A stretch of 64,000 nucleotides of DNA from Hydrogenovibrio sp965140365 (GTDB lineage Bacteria > Pseudomonadota > Gammaproteobacteria > Thiomicrospirales > Thiomicrospiraceae), in assembly GCA_965140365.1 (NCBI GenBank), contig OZ223196.1. One strand, given 5' to 3'. Made by a program: the position numbers and the translations under genes. Every line of letters begins with the position of its first letter. The stretch's first letter is position 1. The notes under the pieces were generated by a model. It did no database searches, had not been told where the DNA came from, and was given only the letters and a program-made list of their open reading frames with translations. This document shows positions 1 through 8,397 of the stretch, piece after piece.

Positions 1-286
1 CTTCCACACTGTCTTGTTCGTTACGAATGTAGGCGGTGAGGTCTTTGAGCTCTTCCAGGATGTTGGTGCAGGTTTTGAACATGTGTTCACCGGCCGATGT
101 CAGGTAAAGTTTTTTGCCGATGACTTCGATGAGCTTGACGTCGTTGTTTTCTTCCAAGCGTTTAACCTGTACCGAAACGGCCGGCTGTGACAGGTTCAAT
201 TCTTCAGCCGCTTTGGTATAGCTTAAATGCCGGGAAACCGCCTCGAAAATTCGAATTTGTTGAGCGGTGATATGGAGATTATGCAT
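1..286 (-). CDS. cbbR: LysR-type regulator CbbR, N-terminal part (runs off the window)
   Basis: The first 95 codons are visible from an ATG at 286-284 on the minus strand; the gene continues beyond base 1. The residues form the winged helix-turn-helix of a LysR-type regulator: an AVSRHLSYTKAAEELNLSQP segment, then PAVSVQVKRLE, then the linker with LTSAGE. It is divergent from cbbL, the usual arrangement for CbbR, which activates Calvin-cycle genes in response to metabolites. The effector domain is outside the window, so the CbbR assignment rests on the DNA-binding domain and the neighbourhood. Other LysR regulators would look similar over this length. Confidence 0.85.
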   Translation of the reverse strand, partial: MHNLHITAQQIRIFEAVSRHLSYTKAAEELNLSQPAVSVQVKRLEENNDVKLIEVIGKKLYLTSAGEHMFKTCTNILEELKDLTAYIRNEQDSVE

Positions 287-335
287 TTTATTTCTCGAAT
301 GGTGAAAAGTTAAGGTGTTGAAAATAAAAACAATT

Positions 336-375
336 TTATTTGAACATAACCCTTTGTTTATGAATTGTATAACAA
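336..375. promoter_or_regulatory. Candidate CbbR operator dyads in the cbbR-cbbL gap
   Basis: Two adjacent A/T-rich dyads lie in the divergent region. One is at 336-349 (TTAT, six bases, ATAA). The other is at 354-375 (TTGTTTAT and ATAACAA around GAATTGT). LysR-family regulators bind such T-N11-A type sites, usually as tandem dyads upstream of the activated promoter. A weak -10 (TAAGAT, 406-411) without a convincing -35 follows on the plus strand, as expected for an activator-dependent cbbL promoter. Binding by CbbR is inferred. Confidence 0.5.
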
Positions 376-507
376 AGACTGAGCTTTAGGCCAGGGTAAT
401 TTGGCTAAGATACGAACCACTGGAAACGTAAGCGTCTAACCACGCAGCGAAAGAAACGTTTTTTCAGACTCTTTTCACAACTAACTTTTATAACAAAGAG
501 GTAAAAG

Positions 508-1926
508 ATGGCTAAGACTTATAACGCCGGTGTAAAAGAATACCGCGAAACGTATTGGATGCCTGATTATGAGCCGAAAGACTCAGATTTTCTAGCATGT
601 TTTAAAGTAGTCCCACAAGATGGTGTACCACGTGAAGAAGTGGCCGCTGCGGTAGCTGCGGAATCTTCAACAGGGACTTGGACCACTGTATGGACTGACT
701 TGTTGACCGATTTGGATCACTACAAAGGTCGTGCTTACAGAATCGAAGACGTTCCTGGTGATGATTCGGCTTTCTACGCGTTCATCGCTTACCCAATCGA
801 CTTGTTCGAAGAAGGGTCTGTTGTAAACGTATTCACATCTTTGGTTGGTAACGTATTCGGCTTTAAAGCACTGCGTGCTTTGCGCTTGGAAGACGTTCGT
901 GTTCCGCTTGCATACGTCATGACGTGTGGTGGACCACCACACGGTATCCAAGTTGAGCGTGACAAAATGGATAAATATGGTCGTCCGATGTTGGGTTGTA
1001 CCATCAAGCCTAAGCTTGGTTTGTCTGCGAAAAACTATGGCCGTGCCGTATATGAATGTTTGCGTGGTGGTCTTGACTTCACGAAAGATGACGAGAACAT
1101 CAACTCTCAACCGTTCATGCGCTGGCGTGACCGTTTCTTGTTCTGTCAAGAAGCGATTGAAAAGTCAGAAGCGGAAACCGGTGAGCGTAAAGGTCACTAC
1201 CTGAACGTTACCGCTCCAACACCTGAAGAAATGTACAAGCGTGCTGAATTCGCAAAAGAAATCGGTTCTCCGATCATCATGCACGATTACCTAACCGGTG
1301 GTTTCACAGCAAACACAGGTTTGGCGAACTGGTGTCGTGATAACGGCGTTCTGCTTCACATTCACCGCGCAATGCACGGTGTAATCGACCGTAACCCACA
1401 CCACGGTATCCACTTCCGTGTCTTGGCGAAAGCACTTCGTCTATCCGGTGGTGACCACCTTCACTCCGGTACCGTTGTTGGTAAATTGGAAGGTGACCGT
1501 GAAGCGACACTTGGTTGGATCGATCTTATGCGTGACAGCTACATTGAAGAAGATCGCTCACGCGGCATCATGTTCGACCAGGACTTCGGTGCAATGCCTG
1601 GTGTGCTTCCGGTTGCTTCCGGTGGTATCCACGTATGGCACATGCCGGCCTTGGTTTCCATCTTCGGTGATGACTCCGTTCTTCAGTTCGGTGGTGGTAC
1701 TTTGGGTCACCCATGGGGTAACGCAGCCGGTGCGGCCGCAAACCGTGTGGCTCTTGAAGCGTGTGTTCAAGCACGTAACGAAGGTAAGGAAGTCGAGAAA
1801 GTCGGTAAGGAAATCCTTACTGAAGCGGCTAAACACAGCCCAGAACTTAAAATCGCGATGGAAACATGGAAAGAAATTAAGTTCGAATTCGATACTGTTG
1901 ACAAACTAGACGTTTCTCACAAGTAA
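508..1926 (+). CDS. cbbL: RubisCO form I large subunit
   Basis: Large subunit of ribulose-1,5-bisphosphate carboxylase/oxygenase, which fixes CO2 onto RuBP in the Calvin cycle. The 472-residue length is normal for form I. Catalytic elements are present: TIKPK with Lys167 and Lys169, the carbamylated lysine in GGLDFTKDDEN (Lys193, with Asp195 and Glu196 for Mg2+), His286 in HIHRAMH, and loop-6 Lys326 in SGTVVGK. The start follows an AAAGAGG ribosome binding site. cbbS follows after 27 nt. Absence of carboxysome shell genes and presence of cbbQ and cbbO point to the soluble form IAq type rather than the carboxysomal enzyme; that subtype call is inferred from context. Confidence 0.98.
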   Translation: MAKTYNAGVKEYRETYWMPDYEPKDSDFLACFKVVPQDGVPREEVAAAVAAESSTGTWTTVWTDLLTDLDHYKGRAYRIEDVPGDDSAFYAFIAYPIDLFEEGSVVNVFTSLVGNVFGFKALRALRLEDVRVPLAYVMTCGGPPHGIQVERDKMDKYGRPMLGCTIKPKLGLSAKNYGRAVYECLRGGLDFTKDDENINSQPFMRWRDRFLFCQEAIEKSEAETGERKGHYLNVTAPTPEEMYKRAEFAKEIGSPIIMHDYLTGGFTANTGLANWCRDNGVLLHIHRAMHGVIDRNPHHGIHFRVLAKALRLSGGDHLHSGTVVGKLEGDREATLGWIDLMRDSYIEEDRSRGIMFDQDFGAMPGVLPVASGGIHVWHMPALVSIFGDDSVLQFGGGTLGHPWGNAAGAAANRVALEACVQARNEGKEVEKVGKEILTEAAKHSPELKIAMETWKEIKFEFDTVDKLDVSHK

Positions 1927-1953
1927 TCGATTGTTAAATTCAGGAGAAAAAAC

Positions 1954-2307
1954 ATGAGTACAGTACAAGATTATCCTTCACGTCTTTCTGATCCAGCATC
2001 GCGTAAGGCAGAAACTTTTTCATACCTGCCGAAGATGTCTGATGAGCAAATCAGAGCGCAAGTAGAGTACATCATCAGCAAGGGTTGGAACCCGGCTGTT
2101 GAGCACACTGAGCCAGAGAACGCTTTCTCTTACTTCTGGTATATGTGGAAGCTTCCAATGTTCGGTGAAACGTCTGCAGACGCCGTTCTGGATGAAGTTA
2201 ACGCGTGCATCAAAGCCAACCCAAACAACCACGTTCGTTTGATTGGTTATGACAACTATGCGCAGTCTCAAGGTGCCAACATGCTAGTTAAGCGTGGTGA
2301 CATGTAA
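1954..2307 (+). CDS. cbbS: RubisCO form I small subunit
   Basis: Small subunit of form I RubisCO, 117 residues, assembling with CbbL into the L8S8 enzyme. The conserved central segment is visible: a WNPAVEHTEP stretch, the YFWYMWKLPMFGE stretch, and a C-terminal HVRLIGYDNYAQSQG. A strong AGGAG lies just upstream of the ATG, and the 27-nt gap to cbbL indicates co-transcription. It lacks the N-terminal region typical of plastid precursors, as expected for a bacterial subunit. Confidence 0.97.
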   Translation: MSTVQDYPSRLSDPASRKAETFSYLPKMSDEQIRAQVEYIISKGWNPAVEHTEPENAFSYFWYMWKLPMFGETSADAVLDEVNACIKANPNNHVRLIGYDNYAQSQGANMLVKRGDM

Positions 2308-2400
2308 AATGGTTTAAAACGCCCGCCAGCAACCCAAGTGCGTTGTTGGGCGCGGCTCGAAACGTAGAACTCGCCGCCCGAAGGGGTAAGGCGAGAAATC

Positions 2401-2455
2401 CTCATGTGCTCATGGCACACTCCGGTTTCTGCGCTGCGTCCGCCTAGCCCTTGAA
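2401..2455 (+). repeat. CTCA-hairpin-CTCCGG intergenic element, copy A
   Basis: The order is CTCA, a 5-bp hairpin (TGTGC, loop, GCACA), CTCCGG (2420-2425), TTTC, then CCGCC and CTTGA. The same order of blocks recurs on the minus strand between purH and purD (8410-8463), with different but compensating hairpin bases. This suggests a dispersed structured element rather than chance. Confidence 0.5.
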
Positions 2456-2682
2456 TCACTGGCGAACGTTTTAATTCCATTTGTTTGCTGGCTGTTCGTT
2501 TCAGTCAGCGGTAAATTTACTGCTATAAAATCGCGGTTTAGATGTTTGTTTGAATCGCGTCCGTTTCCCTTAGCCAAAAGCGACGGGAGGCGGCTATCGA
2601 ATTCCGGTGGTTGCAAGCTTCGTTTTGCAGCCGCCAACCTTGTTTACCCGGGCAGTCTCATACCTCACTGTTCGGGTAACGG

Positions 2683-2710
2683 CCAGCTAGCCCCGAAACT
2701 AGCTGGTTTT
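2683..2710 (+). terminator. Rho-independent terminator before cbbQ
   Basis: Perfect 8-bp stem CCAGCTAG / CTAGCTGG with an 8-nt loop (CCCCGAAA), followed directly by TTTT. It lies 90 nt upstream of cbbQ, so full read-through from cbbLS is unlikely, or the hairpin acts as a partial attenuator. Confidence 0.65.
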
Positions 2711-2799
2711 CAATTTATTTAGTTGTGCTCATTTCAACAAGTGACCACACCTAAATATTTTGAACGTTTTGAATGATGACTTGCCAACGGAGAAATAAC

Positions 2800-3618
2800 A
2801 TGTCGGAAATTAATGCCTTAGATCCAAGCCAATACATGATTAAAGACGAACCGTTTTACCGTCCGGTATCGGATGAAATCGAATTGTTCGAGTCCGGATA
2901 TGCTTCCCGAATGCCGATTATGTTGAAAGGCCCGACGGGGTGCGGTAAGTCGCGTTTTGTGGAATACATGGCGCACAAGCTCGGTAAGCCGTTGATCACG
3001 GTGGCGTGTAACGAAGATATGACCGCCTCCGATTTGGTCGGCCGTTACCTAATCGACATCAACGGTACCAAATGGCAGGACGGCCCTTTGACCGTCGCCG
3101 CGCGTATCGGCGCCATTTGTTATCTGGATGAGGTGGTTGAAGCCCGTCAGGACACCACGGTTGTGATTCACCCCTTGACGGATCACCGTCGTGTGTTGCC
3201 GCTGGATAAAAAAGGTGAACTGGTTGAAGCCCACCCGGATTTTCAATTGGTGATTTCCTATAACCCGGGTTATCAGTCCATGATGAAAGACTTGAAACAA
3301 TCCACCAAACAGCGTTTCGGCGGCTTCAAGTTCGACTATCCGGAAGAGGCGGTGGAAGCCGATATCGTCGCCAAAGAAGCGGGCATCGATCAAGCCACGG
3401 CCGAGAAATTGGTTCAAATCGCGCAACGTTCCCGTAACCTGAAAGGGCACGGTCTGGACGAAGGGATTTCCACACGTCTATTGGTGTACGCGGCACAGTT
3501 GATCAACAAGGGTGTTGACCCGAAAAAAGCTTGTACGATGGCCTTGATTACGCCATTGACAGACGACGATGACATTTTGGATACCCTCTTGACCACGGTC
3601 GATACTTTCTTTGAATAA
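2800..3618 (+). CDS. cbbQ: RubisCO activase subunit CbbQ (MoxR-type AAA+ ATPase)
   Basis: AAA+ ATPase that with CbbO removes inhibitory sugar phosphates from RubisCO active sites. Using the ATG at 2800, which has GGAGA seven bases upstream, the product is 272 residues, the usual CbbQ size; an in-frame ATG at 2773 would add nine residues without a good ribosome binding site. Walker A GPTGCGKS is at residues 44-51 and Walker B (ICYLDEV) has Asp110-Glu111. A sensor-type segment (VISYNPGYQ) and the C-terminal CbbQ domain follow. It is encoded 93 nt before cbbO, its partner. Confidence 0.95.
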   Translation: MSEINALDPSQYMIKDEPFYRPVSDEIELFESGYASRMPIMLKGPTGCGKSRFVEYMAHKLGKPLITVACNEDMTASDLVGRYLIDINGTKWQDGPLTVAARIGAICYLDEVVEARQDTTVVIHPLTDHRRVLPLDKKGELVEAHPDFQLVISYNPGYQSMMKDLKQSTKQRFGGFKFDYPEEAVEADIVAKEAGIDQATAEKLVQIAQRSRNLKGHGLDEGISTRLLVYAAQLINKGVDPKKACTMALITPLTDDDDILDTLLTTVDTFFE

Positions 3619-3642
3619 ACCCTTTGAATAAACCAAAAGTGG

Positions 3643-3671
3643 CCAGGCCTGGGTGTTTTGACCAGGCCTGG
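3643..3671. repeat. Two copies of palindrome CCAGGCCTGG between cbbQ and cbbO
   Basis: Exact copies at 3643-3652 and 3662-3671, nine bases apart. Each is self-complementary and the two can pair with each other, giving a 10-bp stem with a 9-nt loop in the cbbQ-cbbO transcript. No T-run follows, so processing or stabilisation is likelier than termination. Confidence 0.9.
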
Positions 3672-3711
3672 GAGAAAGGTCTAAACGACGGAATAACAAG
3701 AGAGAATCGAT

Positions 3712-6045
3712 ATGAGTTTTGAACTGCAGGAAGTCAAGGAATCCTTGATTGAAAGCGTTCCTCAATTAGAGGAAATGCTGGATTCATTGATTCAAGAGGC
3801 TTCACACCACATGTCGGAGGCGTCGCGTCAGACCTGGTTGCAAAATGCCCAGGGGATAGCGTACCTCGGTAAGGGGCAACAGATTGTCATCAGTTATCTG
3901 GAAGCCGTGCCGCAAGTCGTGTCGCAAGTCGAAGACGAAATTTTGGATGACGTTCTGGAAACGGTGATGAAATTGTCGTCGGTCACCTCCGGTGAAGTGG
4001 TGGCTTTGACGTTGGATTCGTTGCCGTTGGTCGCGGAAAGAACCGGCGATATCGACCTGTTGAGACAATATCTGGCGCTGATTTATCAATTGGGCTCCAA
4101 AACCCCGCGTGGCCTGAGACCTATGCTGGGCATTATCGATGATTTGATGTCGAAGTTGACCGTGTCCGGCTTGCGCCGCTGGGCGCAATGGGGAGCGCAA
4201 GCACACGCCCGTAATTTCCAGGCGCAGATGGATTATTTCGGTTTGCAATCGGAAGATTCCAAGGCGGTGTTTCAGCAGCAGCGTAAAGGCTCGCTGTTCA
4301 TCGATTTTCATCGCCCGATCAACTTCTATTTACGCGCTTTTTGGGCGCGCGATTTCTTCATTCGCCCGGCGGCGTCGGATTTCGATGACTTCAAACCCTT
4401 CTATGAAAACATGGCGATGCATTTGCCGGACGCTTTGAATGATTTGGGTGACATTAAAGGGGCGGAACTCTACCGTGCCATGGCGGCGCACATGGCTTCG
4501 CACTTGATGTATACGTCAGCCGCGATTTCGATGGAGCAGTTGAACCCGCAACAGATGTTCTTTATCGAGCTGATTGAGGACGCGCGCGTCGAATACAATG
4601 CCATCAAACAGTTCCCGGGCTTGAAAAAGCTGTGGATGAAAGTGGCCAAAGCCGGCATGGAAGCGTCGGAACTGCCGGAAAACACCACGGCGTATCGTCT
4701 GGAACAGTTGGCCTTGGCGTTGATGGATAAAGAATACCCATTTGACGATGAGCCTTTGACCCTAGTGGTGGATCAGTTCCACGATCAGGTCGAAGACAAC
4801 TTGGAAAACGAAAAGTGGTCTTGGGATTTGGGGATGACTTTGTATAACGTCCTCAACCAATCCGTGAGCAAATGGGAGTCTTTGACCGACATCAGCCGGA
4901 TGCGCTTCCCGTATCGTGATGACAATCGTTTGATCTGGGCATCCGAAGAATGGGACGAAATGGAAGGCACCGGTGCCGGGCACCAGGAGACCGTGCGCAA
5001 GCATGTGTCGGTTATGGAAATGGTCAATGAAATTGACTCCGAACTGGAAGACGTTGACCATGATGAAGTCTGGGTGCTGAATTCCGAATTTTTCCCGTAT
5101 GAAGATAATGGTGTGTCCTACAATGAGATGGAAGGCGTTGAGCCGATTTCCGATCCGGTTCATTACCACGAATGGGATTATCGCGTTCAGCTGAACCGCC
5201 CGAATTGGGTGACGTTATACGAGCACCGTGCCAAGAAAGGCGATCCGGAATTGTACGACCGAATTCTGGAACAGAACAAAGGCATTGCGCACCGCATCAA
5301 GCAAATCGTCGATAAACTTCAGGCGGTGGGCTTGCAGCGTATCCGCCGTATCGAAGACGGGGATGAGCTCGATTTGAATGCCTGTGTGGAAGCCATTACC
5401 GCATTGCGTATGGGGCAGGAACCGGATCCGCGCATTACCATGAAAAACGTGGTTCGCAGCCGAGAGGTCTCGGTGGTGATTTTGCTGGACTTATCCGAAT
5501 CTACGAATGAGTACGTCACTGGTGAAGACAAAACCGTGCTGGAAGTGACGCAGGAAGCGGCCATTTTGGTGTCTCACGCCATTAATGGTATTGGTGACCA
5601 GTTTGCGGTACACGGCTTCTCGTCGGATGGACGACACGATGTTCAGTACACGCGTTTTAAACAGTTCGAAGAACCGTTTGATGCGGATGTTCACGCCAAA
5701 CTGGCCGGTATGCAAGGTGGCTTGTCCACGCGTATGGGGGCGGCGATGCGTCATGCCGGAGCTTATCTGGAAAGACAGTCCAGCAAACAAAAATTGTTGC
5801 TGGTGATTACCGATGGTGAACCGTCAGATATTGACGAAAAAGACAGTCAATATTTGAAGCAGGACGCGAAAAAAGCGGTGGAAGAACTGCAAACCAATGG
5901 CGTTTATTCGTACTGCCTGACGATTGACCAGTTTGCCGATAAGTATGTGCAGCAGATATTCGGCCAAAACCGCTATGCGATTGTCGATAACGTCTTGCGT
6001 TTGCCGGAAAAATTGCCGACACTGTTCGCCAACCTAACCACATAA
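3712..6045 (+). CDS. cbbO: RubisCO activase adaptor CbbO (von Willebrand factor A domain)
   Basis: Adaptor that links the CbbQ hexamer to RubisCO during activation. The protein has 777 residues: a long, mostly helical N-terminal part, an acidic stretch near residues 435-480, and a C-terminal VWA domain (about 585-775). The metal-ion adhesion site has DLSES at residues 593-597, and LVITDGEPSD appears further on. The start follows AGAGAG. The length and domain order fit CbbO. It lies downstream of cbbQ and upstream of an unrecognised gene, with the paired CCAGGCCTGG hairpin in between. Confidence 0.95.
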   Translation: MSFELQEVKESLIESVPQLEEMLDSLIQEASHHMSEASRQTWLQNAQGIAYLGKGQQIVISYLEAVPQVVSQVEDEILDDVLETVMKLSSVTSGEVVALTLDSLPLVAERTGDIDLLRQYLALIYQLGSKTPRGLRPMLGIIDDLMSKLTVSGLRRWAQWGAQAHARNFQAQMDYFGLQSEDSKAVFQQQRKGSLFIDFHRPINFYLRAFWARDFFIRPAASDFDDFKPFYENMAMHLPDALNDLGDIKGAELYRAMAAHMASHLMYTSAAISMEQLNPQQMFFIELIEDARVEYNAIKQFPGLKKLWMKVAKAGMEASELPENTTAYRLEQLALALMDKEYPFDDEPLTLVVDQFHDQVEDNLENEKWSWDLGMTLYNVLNQSVSKWESLTDISRMRFPYRDDNRLIWASEEWDEMEGTGAGHQETVRKHVSVMEMVNEIDSELEDVDHDEVWVLNSEFFPYEDNGVSYNEMEGVEPISDPVHYHEWDYRVQLNRPNWVTLYEHRAKKGDPELYDRILEQNKGIAHRIKQIVDKLQAVGLQRIRRIEDGDELDLNACVEAITALRMGQEPDPRITMKNVVRSREVSVVILLDLSESTNEYVTGEDKTVLEVTQEAAILVSHAINGIGDQFAVHGFSSDGRHDVQYTRFKQFEEPFDADVHAKLAGMQGGLSTRMGAAMRHAGAYLERQSSKQKLLLVITDGEPSDIDEKDSQYLKQDAKKAVEELQTNGVYSYCLTIDQFADKYVQQIFGQNRYAIVDNVLRLPEKLPTLFANLTT

Positions 6046-6064
6046 TAAAAGAAAAGGGGCTGTC

Positions 6065-6595
6065 ATGGACGCTCAACAATTTTTAACCGCCGTGTCGGCA
6101 TTGTCGGATGACGATTTTCAGAAAGTTCTTAATGGCTCGACTTTAGTCGTCGTTCAGGACCGGGAGTTGCGTCTTGGTAAAACCGACGATGCCTTCGTGA
6201 TTTATGAATTGGGTGAAGATCCGTTCGATACGGTAGCGTCGCTGAAACAATACCTGACCGATAACGTCGAAGATTTGTTGCGGGATTATTATCAGTTCAA
6301 CCCGATTAGCAAAGAGTTCTTTCAGGCACGCTTGCGCGAGTTGATGCTTGAGTATGGCGAAGCGGCATTCGCGGCACAGCCGAATAACTTGCCGGAAAAG
6401 GCCGTGTTTGTCGAACAGGGTGAGCTGGTGTGTGAAGGGCAGGAAAGTCCACGCTTCAAATACGGTTTGTATTTACGATTGGATGAAGCCATGCCGGCGA
6501 TGGCCGTGAGCAACAAAGTTAAAAACTGGTTGCAATCCGGCTCCGCTTACGGCGACTACATCAGTGTCAATGTGTGTCGTTTCAGTGCCTTTTAA
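6065..6595 (+). CDS. Unrecognised protein at the end of the cbb operon
   Basis: 176 residues with no family I can name. It starts 19 nt after cbbO behind AAAAGGGG, so it is very probably co-transcribed with cbbLSQO. The sequence is soluble, acidic in its first half and lacks a signal peptide, membrane segments and cysteine motifs; one cysteine lies in ELVCEGQESP and another near the C-terminus (VNVCRFSAF). The position suggests a role near RubisCO activation or expression, but nothing in the sequence proves this. It ends six bases before the stop of a convergent gene. Confidence 0.85.
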   Translation: MDAQQFLTAVSALSDDDFQKVLNGSTLVVVQDRELRLGKTDDAFVIYELGEDPFDTVASLKQYLTDNVEDLLRDYYQFNPISKEFFQARLRELMLEYGEAAFAAQPNNLPEKAVFVEQGELVCEGQESPRFKYGLYLRLDEAMPAMAVSNKVKNWLQSGSAYGDYISVNVCRFSAF

Positions 6596-6601
6596 GTTTC
6601 G

Positions 6602-6895
6602 TTAATCCACATCCTGGTCGGCGTCATCTTCGATGCCGTCCAGCTTTCTGACCTTTTTAAAAGCTTTCTTGACCGCTTTTTCGATGCGGGCCTGGATCTC
6701 AAGATGCTCTTCGCCGGACATATAAAACGACATATCAATGTCATGACGAATGTAACGGGGAGCAATACGGTTTAACGCAATGCAGGCCATATCCGCAAGT
6801 TGATTATCCGTCAAACCGGAATCCAAATAGTTTTCGTGAATGTAGTTGAATACCGGTCTTTCGTAGTAGTTATGAACGGTTTCTAATGCAGACAT
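6602..6895 (-). CDS. ComFB-like protein
   Basis: 97 residues from the ATG at 6895, which has AAGGAG seven bases upstream; a GTG two codons earlier is too close to that site. The middle (QLADMACIALNRIAPRYIRHD) matches the core of the ComFB family, named for a late-competence protein; ComFB relatives in cyanobacteria and elsewhere are linked to second-messenger signalling. The cysteine pairs found in many ComFB members are missing. The C-terminus is a basic helix followed by an acidic tail. It is convergent with the cbb operon and separated from purD by a terminator, so it is probably monocistronic. Confidence 0.7.
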   Translation of the reverse strand: MSALETVHNYYERPVFNYIHENYLDSGLTDNQLADMACIALNRIAPRYIRHDIDMSFYMSGEEHLEIQARIEKAVKKAFKKVRKLDGIEDDADQDVD

Positions 6896-6982
6896 CGTCA
6901 CTCTCCTTGATGAGCGAATCTTAAAATAGCCGAATCGAGCTAGGCTTTAACGTTTTAACTATACCGAAATTTCAGGCATAAA

Positions 6983-7006
6983 AAAAGCACTCCTTGGAGT
7001 GCTTTT
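6983..7006 (-). terminator. Rho-independent terminator after purD
   Basis: Perfect 11-bp stem AAAAGCACTCC / GGAGTGCTTTT with a 2-nt loop. The A-run at 6980-6986 gives a U-run on the minus strand. It lies 55 nt past the purD stop and closes the purH-purD transcript. Confidence 0.85.
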
Positions 7007-7061
7007 ACACCGGCTTTGCGACCGACGCCTTTACGCGTTACCGGATGTATTATCCCCTGTC

Positions 7062-8354
7062 TTAGCTGATGGCTTCCCGTTTGATGGCACGGTGACCAAT
7101 GTCGGTACGGTGAAACTCATCCTGCCATTGAATTTTCGCCACGGCTTCGTAGGCTTTTTTCTGAGCGTCGGTGACGTTTTCACCCAATGCGGTGACGCAA
7201 AGTACGCGGCCGCCAGAGGTGATCACTTCGCCTTGGTCGTTGGTGGCGGTGCCGGCATGGAAGACCTTGGTATCAACGCCGTTGGCCTCGTCGATGCCTT
7301 TGATGACGTCGCCTTTACGGTAGCTGTCCGGGTAACCGCCTGCGGCAAGTACCACGCCTAATGCTGCGCGTGAGTCCCATTTAGCGGAAATGCTATCGAG
7401 CTTTTTATCCAAGGCCGCCAGGCACAACTCTTCCAGGTTCGATTGCAAGCGCATCATGATCGGTTGCGTTTCCGGGTCACCAAAACGGCAGTTGAATTCC
7501 AGCACTTTTGGGGTGCCGTCGGCAGTGACCATCACACCGGCATACAGGAAGCCAGTGTAAGGCAAGCCGTCTTTCGCCATACCTTCGATGGTGGGGCGGA
7601 TGACTTCGTCCATGATACGGTCATGGATTTTACGGGTTACGACCGGTGCTGGGGTATACGCGCCCATGCCGCCGGTGTTCGGACCTGTATCGCCATTGTC
7701 GCGCGCCTTATGGTCTTGAGAGGTCGCCATCGGCAGGATGTGTTCGCCGTCCGCCATAACGATGAAGCTGGCTTCTTCGCCTTCCAGGAATTCTTCGATG
7801 ACCACGCGAGCTCCAGCATCGCCGAATTTGTTGCCCGCCAGCATGTCTTCCACGGCGGCAATCGCTTCGGCTTCGGTGTCGGCCAGAATCACGCCTTTAC
7901 CAGCGGCCAAACCGTCGGCTTTCACCACAATCGGCGCGCCCATTTTTTCAATGTAGGCGACGGCGGGCGGAATTTCGGTAAAGACTTCATAAGCCGCGGT
8001 CGGAATTTGATGTTTGGCCAGAAAATCTTTGGAGAAGGCTTTGGAACCTTCTAGCTGTGCCGCGCCTTTGGATGGGCCGAAGCATTTTAATCCGGCGGAT
8101 TCAAAGGCATCGACTACGCCAAGCACCAGCGGCACTTCCGGGCCGACGATGGTCAGTTCCACTTGGTTGTTTTGGGCAAAATCGACCAGGCCTGGCAAAT
8201 CTTCCACGGCAATCGCCACGTTTTTCAGTTTCGGTTCCAAAGCGGTTCCGGCATTGCCCGGCGCGACGAAGACGGTCTCGACGTTTTCGGACTGCGCCGT
8301 TTTCCATGCCAAGGCATGTTCACGACCACCGCTTCCAATCACTAATACATTCAT
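7062..8354 (-). CDS. purD: Phosphoribosylamine-glycine ligase
   Basis: GAR synthetase, second step of de novo purine synthesis: phosphoribosylamine plus glycine plus ATP gives GAR. The 430 residues match the family length. The N-terminal MNVLVIGSGGREHALAWK start is diagnostic, followed by the ATP-grasp fold (VVKADGLAAGKGV near residues 142-154) and the metal and substrate segment EFNCRFGDPETQ. It lies 159 nt downstream of purH in the same direction, with a structured RNA element between them. The gene contains one exact CCAGGCCTGG that encodes part of LPGLVDF. Confidence 0.97.
   Translation of the reverse strand: MNVLVIGSGGREHALAWKTAQSENVETVFVAPGNAGTALEPKLKNVAIAVEDLPGLVDFAQNNQVELTIVGPEVPLVLGVVDAFESAGLKCFGPSKGAAQLEGSKAFSKDFLAKHQIPTAAYEVFTEIPPAVAYIEKMGAPIVVKADGLAAGKGVILADTEAEAIAAVEDMLAGNKFGDAGARVVIEEFLEGEEASFIVMADGEHILPMATSQDHKARDNGDTGPNTGGMGAYTPAPVVTRKIHDRIMDEVIRPTIEGMAKDGLPYTGFLYAGVMVTADGTPKVLEFNCRFGDPETQPIMMRLQSNLEELCLAALDKKLDSISAKWDSRAALGVVLAAGGYPDSYRKGDVIKGIDEANGVDTKVFHAGTATNDQGEVITSGGRVLCVTALGENVTDAQKKAYEAVAKIQWQDEFHRTDIGHRAIKREAIS
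8186..8195. repeat. CCAGGCCTGG copy inside purD
   Basis: Exact 10-bp palindrome in coding sequence, accommodated as a Pro-Gly-Leu-Val stretch. Confidence 0.9.
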
Positions 8355-8397
8355 TTAAATTTTCTCTCGTTTATTCCAAATTCAAGAGGAAGGAGCG

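Larger units (their letters stand above)
2308..2799 (+). other. Structured 492-nt gap between cbbS and cbbQ
   Basis: No convincing gene was found, yet the stretch is rich in inverted repeats. CGCCC (2320-2324) pairs with GGGCG (2348-2352) around CAAC/GTTG. CTCGCC (2370-2375) pairs with GGCGAG (2390-2395). TGTGC pairs with GCACA at 2405-2419. An 18-nt palindrome with one wobble pair sits at 2507-2524. GGCGGCT (2589-2595) pairs with AGCCGCC (2629-2635), TTACCCG (2644-2650) with CGGGTAA (2673-2679), and a terminator hairpin ends the series at 2683-2710. It may set the RubisCO-to-activase transcript ratio or be a separate small RNA; both are inference. Confidence 0.6.

Noticed and set aside
667..1149. 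Long open frame opposite cbbL
   Set aside because: Antisense shadow of a highly conserved gene; no ribosome site or recognisable protein.
2406..2425. Resemblance of the opposite strand (ACATGAGGAT) to a phage coat-protein hairpin
   Set aside because: The pairing partner of that hairpin is absent; chance similarity.
2410..2637. Minus-strand open frame of 75 codons in the cbbS-cbbQ gap
   Set aside because: Covers the inverted repeats, has no ribosome binding site and the translation looks random.
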